Shown one piece after another: positions 16,801-23,592 of a stretch of DNA of 32,351 nucleotides (positions are counted from its first letter, which is position 1; each line of letters begins with the position of its first letter). The notes under the pieces are model-generated. The model was not told where the DNA came from. It saw nothing but the letters and a program-made list of their open reading frames with translations, and ran no database searches. Origin of the DNA: Bacillus sp. AFS059628 (GTDB lineage: Bacteria; Bacillota; Bacilli; Bacillales; Bacillaceae_G); NCBI RefSeq assembly GCF_002571225.1, contig NZ_NVEC01000030.1, forward strand, positions 1-32,351. Direction: 5' to 3'. The translations under genes and the position numbers were made by a program.

Positions 16801-16954
16801 AAATAAACAAGTTCATAGTAAAAAAGAAGAAAGTAAGAAATCTTTAGCAGCAACAGGTGGCCAAGAAAGTAATGTATCTCCATTTGGTGGCTTAGCATTA
16901 GTTTTATCTGCACTGAGTATGTTTGTGTTTAGAAAAAATATATTTAAAAAATAA
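13808..16954 (+). CDS. hal: NEAT-LRR sortase-anchored haem-acquisition surface protein (Hal-like internalin)
   Basis: 1048 residues. Signal peptide (1-31, ending TPALA), NEAT domain (about 40-166) with haem-coordinating motif YDNKY (Tyr150, Tyr154), then two internalin modules (about 190-530 and 531-855), each a cap (LKQYINKNILGRKDIN / LREYINKHSLGRTDLN), 22-residue leucine-rich repeats and an Ig-like adjacent domain. Six 14-residue PEAEVEKPKEEVSK-type repeats span the wall. The C terminus has LAATG (1013-1017), a hydrophobic segment and RKNIFKK: a sorting signal with Ala in place of the usual Pro. Architecture matches Hal of B. anthracis, a haem acquisition protein. Start: TTG 13808 with GGAGGAG 8 nt upstream; the upstream ATG 13766 has no ribosome binding site and would precede the signal peptide oddly. 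Confidence 0.9.
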   Translation: MKKNKRKHINAMIIAAALSLPFAAYSTPALAVVAIEANKKGYALEDGTYDAVMKAYKDKTNEESMAAVYIKNPKLTIENGKKIVTATLSDSDFFKYLKTEDIHTPGVFHDVKVISEDKKKNGTKVIQFEVGELGKRYNMQMHIYIPTMAYDNKYQVQFEVNTLNLENNVPEEKKENNEEQKEDTKNIIADNQLKQYINKNILGRKDINESISKEDVLQIKELRIYSGQRISDLTGLEYMLNLEKLTLQESNVKDIAPLSNLKKLKYLDLYSNQIENIEPIAGLNKIQSLSLRDNKIIDLNPLSNLKKVRTLDLVGNKIEDIKPLFTMGSLGKLYLANNNISDLTGIEQLNKVKELWIGNNNITNLESISKMESLTQLEVRDAEIKDITPLAKMKNLQSLDLEENYISDVSPLSELTTLYELNLSANEISDVRPIQEFGKRFVVKVHRQKVFLNEGVINENIKIPVYDLNGEPLQNIRWISEGGTHNNGFVKWENSGEKVYEFNLETGSSKNKVHFNGTVIQKISAKQADVSVIPDKKLREYINKHSLGRTDLNTPITKEDLLRVKTLKIMDGQNNGITDLSGLEYMENLEDLTLEKFELKNIEFISNLKNLKSVDLSNNKIENLEPLAKLEKLVVLNISNNNNQNIKPLFTLNSLKKLNVSANKINNESLQGIQEFKNLGILIINNNDISSLEEISGITKMDELEIKGNKIVDVTPLTKAKELRFLDLSDNKIKDITVFSSMLDLFKLKLAGNEIRDIKPIIQLSQWITIDLRRQKIMLEDAQVNQEVKIPVSDVEDNPLEDITLKSEGGTFNEEEGTVVWSTPGEKKYEFAFDGTSYYGLGIWFSGEVTQNIVEKIESPETEVEKPKEETSKPEAEVEKPKEETSKSETEVEKPKEETSKPEAEVEKSKEEVSKPEAEVEKPKEEVSKPEAEVEKPKEEVSEPITEGENVNEPEANVEKQTEGSNELETATVQKNKAVQEPAQAQDVVNQLAKENVSNKQVHSKKEESKKSLAATGGQESNVSPFGGLALVLSALSMFVFRKNIFKK
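16385..16636 (+). repeat. Six tandem 42-bp repeats inside the surface-protein gene
   Basis: Units start at 16385, 16427, 16469, 16511, 16553 and 16595, each encoding P/S-E-x-E-V-E-K-P/S-K-E-E-T/V-S-K/E. They are nearly identical at the DNA level, in frame, and code for a Glu/Lys-rich wall-spanning region. Such arrays commonly vary in copy number between strains. Confidence 0.9.
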
Positions 16955-16986
16955 ATAACATTTTATTTTATTATATGATTTTTTAG

Positions 16987-17041
16987 AAGGTGTTATCATA
17001 GCGATTTCATTTTGAAATGTGCTTATGATAACGCCTTTTTA
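16987..17041 (+). terminator. Terminator of the NEAT-LRR gene
   Basis: AAGGTGTTATCATA (16987-17000) pairs with TATGATAACGCCTT, with an inner ATTTCA/TGAAAT stem, followed by T-rich sequence. Confidence 0.88.
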
Positions 17042-17097
17042 TGGTAGAAGGATATGAATGGAAAAAGTGCAAATATATTAGAGAAGGAGGAGAGGGT

Positions 17098-17964
17098 ATG
17101 CATATTAGTTCTATGTTAAAAATTGAAGAGATTGCATTATTTATTGCAAGTATGAATAAGGATGCTATTCATCATGTTGGTTATTGTGGGGATGAGAAAA
17201 AGGAGGTGTTACATACGATTCTTCATGATTTTTCTGATATAGGATGGGAAAGATCTTTTGTTGTTACTTATGAGGACAATAAAATAATTGGTGTATTGGG
17301 ATTTGATGTGGATGAAGTAAAGAAATGTGCGGAAATATGGGGACCGTTTATTAAAGCAGAGAATTGGGAAGAGGTTGCTTTACTTATGTGGAAGGAACTT
17401 ATAGAAAAGGTCCCGTTTCGTATTGAGAAATTTTATGGTTTTTATCATATGGAAAATAATAATTGTGCCAACTTGATGAAGAGTGTAAATGCTAAAGAGC
17501 AAGATCGACATAGTATTTTCAGTTTAAGTAATAATATTGTGGGACAACGTATTATATATAATGTAGAAGAAGCTTTACCACAAGTATTTGAGCAGTTTAT
17601 CTCTTTACACAATCATGTGTTTCCTAATACATATTACGAAGGAAATGAAATTATCGAACGTTTAAGTAATACGAATAAATTATTTGTAAGTATGAAGAAT
17701 GATAAGTTAGAAGGTTATGTATATGTGGAAGTAAATCCGGAGTTTCAAGAAGCGAATATCGAATTTATTGCAACTGCTGAAGAGAGTAGAGGAAAAGGTA
17801 TTGGTGAGTGTCTGTTACGAGCTGCAATTTGGTATATTTTTTCTTTTCAAGGGATGAGAGAGATAGAACTATGTTTGAATACGAATAATGAAGGGGCTAT
17901 GAAATTGTACAAGAAAGTAGGTTTTGAAGAGAAAGCCTGTTTACAACACTATATAATAGAGTAA
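17098..17964 (+). CDS. GNAT-family N-acetyltransferase, probably tandem GNAT fold
   Basis: 288 residues, cytoplasmic. The C-terminal half (about 155-288) has a clear acetyl-CoA binding motif A, ANIEFIATAEESRGKGIGECLLRAA (R/QxxGxG as RGKGIG), and the closing NNEGAMKLYKKVGFEEK. The N-terminal half (VVTYEDNKIIGVLGFDVDEVK... AEIWGPFI) looks like a second, degenerate GNAT unit without the RxxGxG loop. The substrate is unknown. ATG 17098 has AAGGAGGAGAGG upstream; the in-frame ATG 17041 lies on the edge of the preceding terminator and has no ribosome binding site. Monocistronic. Confidence 0.87.
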   Translation: MHISSMLKIEEIALFIASMNKDAIHHVGYCGDEKKEVLHTILHDFSDIGWERSFVVTYEDNKIIGVLGFDVDEVKKCAEIWGPFIKAENWEEVALLMWKELIEKVPFRIEKFYGFYHMENNNCANLMKSVNAKEQDRHSIFSLSNNIVGQRIIYNVEEALPQVFEQFISLHNHVFPNTYYEGNEIIERLSNTNKLFVSMKNDKLEGYVYVEVNPEFQEANIEFIATAEESRGKGIGECLLRAAIWYIFSFQGMREIELCLNTNNEGAMKLYKKVGFEEKACLQHYIIE

Positions 17965-18008
17965 AAACCCCATTCATATGAAAATGATATTTCATATGAA
18001 TGGGGTTT
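17965..18008. terminator. Bidirectional terminator, 19-bp perfect stem
   Basis: AAACCCCATTCATATGAAA, loop ATGATA, and the exact complement. On the minus strand the stem is followed by TTTTT after GGGG, so it chiefly terminates the BCCT gene; the GNAT gene's stop codon also adjoins it. Confidence 0.92.
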
Positions 18009-18067
18009 ATTAATCTACTTTTTTCCTCATTCATCATGGATTTAGAAATAATTTGAGGTGCCAATCG

Positions 18068-19618
18068 TTACATAACCTTTTTTATTTTTTTCGGAACTTC
18101 TTTCGTTTGCAAATTAACGTCTTCTTTTCGTAGCTCTTTAAAGAGTGAGGTAACCATAAGGACGACTACGATAGAAAATGGTAGTGCTGCGATTATAGCT
18201 GCAATTTGCAGTGCATTTAATCCTCCAGCTTGTAATAAAATAGCTGCAATGATCGCGATTGTTAATCCCCATATAAGTTTTAAACTATTTTTCGGTGATA
18301 AGTTTCCGTTACTCGTTTGCATGGAAACAACAAATGTTGCCGAGTCAGCAGAAGTAACGAAAAATGTGGCTACTAAAATTAACCCGATAATTGTTAAAAA
18401 TGTAGAGAACGGTAGGTGTGAAATAACAGCAAATAATCCAATCTCTGTACCATTTTTCGCGATTTCATCAGCTATACCAAGCGATTGGAACATTTCCATA
18501 TGGATAGCGGTACCGCCAAATACTGCAAACCAAAATGTGCAGATAAGAGTTGGGACTAATACAACTCCAAAAATAAATTCTTTTATTGTGCGTCCTTTAG
18601 AAATACGGGCGATGAATGTACCGACGAATGGGGACCAAGAGATCCACCATCCCCAATAGAAAATAGTCCAGTTTTCTATCCAAGAAGAAGATTTTTCATT
18701 AAATGCTCCTAAATTTAATCCCATACTAGGCAAAGCTCCGATATAAGAACCGAGTGTAGATGTGAAATATTTCATAATGAATACAGTTGGTCCTAAAAGT
18801 AAAAAGGAGACGAGTAAAATACCTGCAAGAGAGAAATTTAAGTTACTCAAATATTTAATCCCACGATCTAAGCCAGTTTGTGCGCTTGTTAAATATAAAA
18901 CAGCGAAGATGGCGATAAGTATGAGCTGTGTAAGTAAAGTGTTATGAATAGAAGGGAATAAATAGCTTAATCCTCCGGCGATTTGTTGAGCACCAATCCC
19001 AACAGATGGCACAATACCGAATACAGTGGCTAAAACAGCTAAAATATCGACTGTTTTTCCGATAGGAGAATTTTTCGATCGATTAAATAATGGAGTAACT
19101 GTAGCCCCAATTGTGCTACCTTTTTGTTTGCGAAATGTGAAATATGCAATTGTTAAAGCAACCATTGCGTATAGTGACCATGGAAAGAGACCCCAGTGGA
19201 AAAATGAATATTGCATAGCGAGCTTGGCACTTTCCTCTGTACCTGCTTTTCCTGTTAGTGGATCTGTAAAGTGTGAAATCGGTTCAGCGATTCCATAAAA
19301 GAGGAGTCCAATTCCCATTCCTGCCCCAAATAACATGGATAGCCAAGATGGATAACTATACTTTGGTTTTTCTCCATCCTTACCAAGACGAATAGAACCA
19401 TACTTAGAAAATGTTAAATAAGCGGCTAAAATAATCATTGCGGTCATAAGTAGAGAGTAAAACCATCCAAATTTATTGAGGATAAATGAATTTAAGGAAG
19501 ATGTAACGCTTTGTAAATCATAGCCTTGTATCCAACTTGCCGGGGTAATTCCCCATATGATGAATAATGTTGTTAGCAAGATGGAGATATAAAATACACT
19601 GTTCTCTTTTTTTATCAT
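18068..19618 (-). CDS. BCCT-family glycine betaine/choline transporter (OpuD-like)
   Basis: 516 residues, about 12 membrane helices, length close to B. subtilis OpuD. Family motifs: SMLFGAGMGIGLLFYGIAEPISHF (glycine-rich helix at the Na+/betaine site), TIFYWGWWISWSPFVGTFIARISKGRTIKEF (the tryptophan box and the BCCT signature), and TSADSATFVVSM. It would import betaine-type osmolytes with sodium for osmoprotection. The longer in-frame start at 19687 is excluded: a near-consensus promoter occupies that stretch. ATG 19618 has AAGGGTGGG upstream. The C-terminal tail is short and charged (KEVPKKIKKVM). OpuD versus other BCCT paralogues cannot be settled. Confidence 0.92.
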   Translation of the reverse strand: MIKKENSVFYISILLTTLFIIWGITPASWIQGYDLQSVTSSLNSFILNKFGWFYSLLMTAMIILAAYLTFSKYGSIRLGKDGEKPKYSYPSWLSMLFGAGMGIGLLFYGIAEPISHFTDPLTGKAGTEESAKLAMQYSFFHWGLFPWSLYAMVALTIAYFTFRKQKGSTIGATVTPLFNRSKNSPIGKTVDILAVLATVFGIVPSVGIGAQQIAGGLSYLFPSIHNTLLTQLILIAIFAVLYLTSAQTGLDRGIKYLSNLNFSLAGILLVSFLLLGPTVFIMKYFTSTLGSYIGALPSMGLNLGAFNEKSSSWIENWTIFYWGWWISWSPFVGTFIARISKGRTIKEFIFGVVLVPTLICTFWFAVFGGTAIHMEMFQSLGIADEIAKNGTEIGLFAVISHLPFSTFLTIIGLILVATFFVTSADSATFVVSMQTSNGNLSPKNSLKLIWGLTIAIIAAILLQAGGLNALQIAAIIAALPFSIVVVLMVTSLFKELRKEDVNLQTKEVPKKIKKVM

Positions 19619-19658
19619 AGAATCCCACCCTTGTTTAATAAAGTTAACAATTATATTA

Positions 19659-19687
19659 ATCATAACAATTAAAGGGTCAATTGTCAA
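19659..19687 (-). promoter_or_regulatory. Sigma-A promoter of the BCCT transporter
   Basis: On the minus strand: TTGACA (19687-19682), a 17-nt spacer, TATGAT (19664-19659). The -35 is perfect and the -10 has one mismatch. It fixes the translation start to 19618, because any start further upstream would not be transcribed. Confidence 0.85.
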
Positions 19688-19804
19688 AAAATTCGTTTTT
19701 TAGAACGTGTAAAGGGACTGTTTAATCGCTATAGATTCATACCTATTGGAGGTTAGATAAAGGAGAGGTTGTTCACGATATGTACAAAATGTAGGAAGAA
19801 ATAA

Positions 19805-19820
19805 TATGAAATATTGCATT
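19805..19820 (+). promoter_or_regulatory. PlcR-box-like sequence before the collagenase
   Basis: TATGAAATATTGCATT matches the PlcR operator TATGNANNNNTNCATA at every fixed position except the last (T for A). It lies 67 nt before the start codon, a plausible distance for activation. Collagenase genes are known members of the PlcR virulence regulon in B. cereus. Confidence 0.6.
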
Positions 19821-19886
19821 TTATATTGTTGTATTTATATTTTATGTTAAATTCGTGAATGGAATATTTGAATAGGGGGCAAGGAT

Positions 19887-22784
19887 ATGAACAAGAAATC
19901 AAAAATTAATAAAGTAATGCTTAGCATTAGTACAATGGCTCTATCACTGGGGGCAATTCAAACTCATGCATCAGCAGAAGAAACGGTTCCATATAATGTA
20001 TTGCATTCGAAACCAGTTGGAATTGAAAAGCCAGTAGATGAGATTGGACACGTTTCTAAAGCAGAGGAAACATTATCGTTTCAAGAACGGTTAAAAGTAG
20101 GAGACTTTTCGCAGCGACCAGCATCTATTATGAAGAGCTCAGAAGTAAAGCAAATGAAAGAAAGCTATTCAATGGCTGATTTAAATAAAATGAATGATCA
20201 AGAATTAGTCGAAACACTAGGAAGTATTAAGTGGAATCAAATTACAGACTTATTCCAGTTCAATGAAGATGCAAAGGCTTTTTATAAAGACAAGGAAAAA
20301 ATGCAAGTAGTTATAGATGAATTAGCTCATAGAGGTAGTACATTTACGAAAGATGATTCAAAAGGAATTCAAACGTTTACAGAAGTGTTACGCTCAGCTT
20401 TTTATCTTGCATTTTACAATAATGAATTAAGCGATTTGAATGAGAGAAGCTTCCAGGATAAATGTTTACCTGCTTTAAAAGCAATTGCGAATAACCCAAA
20501 CTTTAAGCTAGGTACATATGAGCAAGATTCAGTCGTATCGGCATACGGTAAATTAATCAGTAACGCTTCAAGTGATGTAGAAACGGTTCAATATGCAGCT
20601 AATATTTTAAAACAATATAATGATAATCTTCGTACGTATGTAGACGATCGTATGAAAGGACAAGCTGTATACGATATGATGCAAGGGATTGACTATGATA
20701 TACAGTCTTACTTAATTGAGGCTGGTAAAGAAGCGAATGAAACGATGTGGTATGGGAAAATAGATGGGTTTATTAATGAAATAAATCGTATCGCTCTTCT
20801 AAATGAAGTAACGCCAGAAAATAAATGGCTTGTTAATAATGGCATTTATTTTGCTAGCCGTTTAGGGAAGTTTCATAGCAATCCAAATAAAGGATTAGAG
20901 GTTGTTACACAAGCAATGCATATGTACCCGCACTTAAGTGAACCGTATTTTGTTGCGGTAGAACAAATTACAACAAATTATAATGGTAAAGATTATAGCG
21001 GGAATACAGTAGATTTAGAGAAAATACGTAAAGAGGGAAAAGAGCAATACTTACCAAAAACGTATACATTCGACGATGGATCAATTGTGTTCAAAACAGG
21101 AGATAAAGTATCAGAAGAAAAAATTAAGAGACTATATTGGGCTGCGAAGGAAGTAAAGGCACAGTATCACCGTGTAATTGGAAATGACAAAGCGTTAGAG
21201 CCAGGAAATGCGGATGATGTATTAACGATCGTAATTTATAATAGTCCAGATGAATATCAGTTAAATAGACAATTGTATGGATATGAAACAAACAACGGTG
21301 GAATTTATATTGAAGAGACAGGTACATTTTTTACATATGAGCGTACACCGGAGCAAAGTATTTATAGTTTAGAAGAGTTATTCCGTCATGAATTTACTCA
21401 TTATCTGCAAGGGAGATATGAAGTTCCTGGTTTATTTGGAAGAGGAGATATGTATCAAAATGAAAGGCTAACTTGGTTCCAAGAAGGAAATGCAGAGTTT
21501 TTCGCAGGATCTACTCGTACGAATAACGTTGTACCAAGAAAGAGTATAATTAGCGGATTATCATCTGATCCTGCAAGCCGTTATACAGCAGAGCGTACAC
21601 TATTTGCTAAATATGGTTCTTGGGATTTCTATAATTACTCGTTCGCATTGCAATCTTATTTATATACACATCAATTTGAAACGTTTGATAAAATTCAAGA
21701 TTTAATTCGAGCGAATGACGTGAAAAATTATGATATATATCGTGAAAAACTAAGTAAAGATTCTAAACTAAATAAAGAGTACCAAGAGTATATGCAGCAG
21801 TTAATCGATAATCAAGATAAATATAATGTACCGGAAGTAGCAGATGATTATTTAGCTGAACATGCACCGAAATCGTTAACAGCAGTAGAGAAAGAAATTA
21901 GTGATACATTACCGATGAAAGATGCAAAAATGACAAAACATAGCTCTCAATTCTTTAATACATTTACACTAGAAGGCACATTTACAGGTAATGTAACAAA
22001 AGGTGAGTCAGAAGATTGGAAAGCAATGAGCAAAAGAGTAAATGAAGCTCTAGAACAACTGGCACAAAAAGAATGGAGTGGCTACAAAACTGTTACAGCA
22101 TACTTCGTCAATTACCGTGTAAATAGCTCAAATCAATTTGAATATGATGTAGTTTTCCATGGTATCGCAAAAGATGATGGAGAAAATAAAGCTCCAACGG
22201 TTCATATAAATGGTCCTTATAATGGCCTTATAAAAGAAGGTATTCAATTTAAAAGTGATGGCTCAAAAGATGAAGATGGAAAAATCGTTTCTTATTTATG
22301 GGACTTTGGAGATGGAAGCACAAGTGCAGAGGCTAATCCAGTACATGCATATGAAAGAGAAGGAACTTACAAAGTTGCGTTACTAGTAAAAGATGATAAA
22401 GGGGGAGAGAGCAGAAGCGAAACAACGGTTACGATTAAAGATGGAAGTTTAACAGAATCAGAACCAAATAATCTTCCAGAAGAAGCGAATCATGTTGGGC
22501 TAAACACGACTATAAAAGGTAGCCTTATCGGCGGAGATCATACTGATGTTTATACATTTAATGTAGCATCAGCGAAAGATATCGATATTTCCGTTTTAAA
22601 TGAGTATGGAATCGGAATGACATGGGTGCTTCACCATGAATCAGATATGCAAAATTATGCTGCATACGGTCAAGCTCATGGAAATCATATAGAGGCAAAA
22701 ATGAATGCAAAACCAGGTAAATATTATTTGTATGTATATAAATATGGTAATGGCGATGGAACTTACGAATTATCAGTAAAATAA
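19887..22784 (+). CDS. colA: Secreted microbial collagenase (peptidase M9), ColA type
   Basis: 965 residues. Signal peptide MNKKSKINKVMLSISTMALS to HASA (about 30 residues), M9 N-terminal activator domain, catalytic domain with zinc motif HEFTH (501-505) and the third ligand Glu533 in WFQEGNAEFF. After that come a PKD domain (about 770-850, with SYLWDFGDGSTSAEANPVHAYEREGTYKV) and a C-terminal PPC-type collagen-binding domain (ESEPNNLPEEANHV to GDGTYELSVK). It is a complete, secreted, zinc- and calcium-dependent enzyme that cuts native collagen. ATG 19887 follows AGGGGGCAAGG. Monocistronic, followed by two tandem hairpins. Confidence 0.94.
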   Translation: MNKKSKINKVMLSISTMALSLGAIQTHASAEETVPYNVLHSKPVGIEKPVDEIGHVSKAEETLSFQERLKVGDFSQRPASIMKSSEVKQMKESYSMADLNKMNDQELVETLGSIKWNQITDLFQFNEDAKAFYKDKEKMQVVIDELAHRGSTFTKDDSKGIQTFTEVLRSAFYLAFYNNELSDLNERSFQDKCLPALKAIANNPNFKLGTYEQDSVVSAYGKLISNASSDVETVQYAANILKQYNDNLRTYVDDRMKGQAVYDMMQGIDYDIQSYLIEAGKEANETMWYGKIDGFINEINRIALLNEVTPENKWLVNNGIYFASRLGKFHSNPNKGLEVVTQAMHMYPHLSEPYFVAVEQITTNYNGKDYSGNTVDLEKIRKEGKEQYLPKTYTFDDGSIVFKTGDKVSEEKIKRLYWAAKEVKAQYHRVIGNDKALEPGNADDVLTIVIYNSPDEYQLNRQLYGYETNNGGIYIEETGTFFTYERTPEQSIYSLEELFRHEFTHYLQGRYEVPGLFGRGDMYQNERLTWFQEGNAEFFAGSTRTNNVVPRKSIISGLSSDPASRYTAERTLFAKYGSWDFYNYSFALQSYLYTHQFETFDKIQDLIRANDVKNYDIYREKLSKDSKLNKEYQEYMQQLIDNQDKYNVPEVADDYLAEHAPKSLTAVEKEISDTLPMKDAKMTKHSSQFFNTFTLEGTFTGNVTKGESEDWKAMSKRVNEALEQLAQKEWSGYKTVTAYFVNYRVNSSNQFEYDVVFHGIAKDDGENKAPTVHINGPYNGLIKEGIQFKSDGSKDEDGKIVSYLWDFGDGSTSAEANPVHAYEREGTYKVALLVKDDKGGESRSETTVTIKDGSLTESEPNNLPEEANHVGLNTTIKGSLIGGDHTDVYTFNVASAKDIDISVLNEYGIGMTWVLHHESDMQNYAAYGQAHGNHIEAKMNAKPGKYYLYVYKYGNGDGTYELSVK

Positions 22785-22866
22785 TTGCTTTTCCAATGTA
22801 TGTTTAACTTTACTTTTTGTGGAAAATAGTATATTATATAGATATATAATATATCGGTTATTTACT

Positions 22867-22906
22867 AGGAGGAGCCTGTCACAATGGGCTTCTCCTGTTC
22901 TTTTTT
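22867..22906 (+). terminator. First of two tandem terminators after colA
   Basis: AGGAG-G-AGCC pairs with GGCT-T-CTCCT around a loop of about 10 nt, followed by GTTCTTTTTT. It is 83 nt after the colA stop. Confidence 0.75.
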
Positions 22907-22911
22907 AGGGG

Positions 22912-22934
22912 GCCTGTCTTACAGGCTTTTCTTT
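22912..22934 (+). terminator. Second tandem terminator / possible attenuator
   Basis: GCCTGT, loop CTT, ACAGGC, then TTTTCTTT. Its 3' arm could instead pair with AGCCTGT at 22873-22879 in the first hairpin, so the two structures can be mutually exclusive with a long-range pairing. It lies 98 nt before the NfeD-like gene. Confidence 0.65.
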
Positions 22935-23031
22935 AAAGGTTAAATAACTGAAAATTAAGAACAATAATCTTTGAAAGAGGTGGGGCATACACATAACAAA
23001 AAAGGGATTGTTTAAGAAAGGGGGATAAGAA

Positions 23032-23580
23032 ATGGTTTTGTTTGGTTATCCACTTGAAACAATTTATTTATACGGATTTATTGTTGCTACTATACTCACT
23101 GTGATTTATATCTTTTTTGGAGATATATTTGAATCCATATTTAGTTTTGGAGGCGGATCGGTATCCGTTGTTACTTTATTACTTAGTTTTTTCGCTATGT
23201 TATGTGGACTTAGTTATATAGGAGAATATTTATTTTCCTTTAATAGTATTCTTATTTTCGTGGCTGCATTTGCTATATCCTTTATTGGTGTATTCATAAT
23301 GAAAATATTAATTTTAAAGCCGATTGCAGAGGCAGAACAAAATACTGTGCAACGTATGGATGAATTCATTGGTTGCAAGGGAGAAGTCATTACGACAATT
23401 CCTACAGAAGGATTTGGTGAAGTATTAATTTCCTCCCAATTTGGAAGTAATGCAATTCCAGCTAAAACAATTGGGAAAAAAGATATTTCACAAGGAACTG
23501 AGGTTATTATCGAGGGAGTCCAAGATGGTGTTTTACTTGTACAAAACATCGCTTATTCTTTAAAAAAACCAAAATTATAA
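23032..23580 (+). CDS. NfeD-like membrane protein (YuaF type)
   Basis: 182 residues. Three to four membrane helices (about 10-30, 42-60, 64-82, 84-102) are followed by a C-terminal OB-fold domain (about 110-178: GCKGEVITTIPTEGFGEVLISS..., GTEVIIEGVQDGVLLVQNI), the layout of the short NfeD1b class. Such proteins sit in operons with flotillins and are thought to act in membrane microdomains; no protease domain is present. AAAGGGGGATAAGAA precedes ATG. It ends 12 nt before the flotillin gene, so the pair is co-transcribed, as yuaF-floT is in B. subtilis. Confidence 0.88.
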   Translation: MVLFGYPLETIYLYGFIVATILTVIYIFFGDIFESIFSFGGGSVSVVTLLLSFFAMLCGLSYIGEYLFSFNSILIFVAAFAISFIGVFIMKILILKPIAEAEQNTVQRMDEFIGCKGEVITTIPTEGFGEVLISSQFGSNAIPAKTIGKKDISQGTEVIIEGVQDGVLLVQNIAYSLKKPKL

Positions 23581-23592
23581 GGGGGAATTCAC

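Noticed and set aside
19745-19800. Two SD-like sequences (TTGGAGG and AAAGGAGAGG) before the collagenase
   Set aside because: Neither leads into an ORF longer than about 11 codons; likely a coincidence of purine-rich sequence, or at most a decayed leader.
22785-23031. Possible metabolite riboswitch before the NfeD-flotillin operon
   Set aside because: I could match no known riboswitch consensus; only the refolding hairpins remain, reported as a separate observation.
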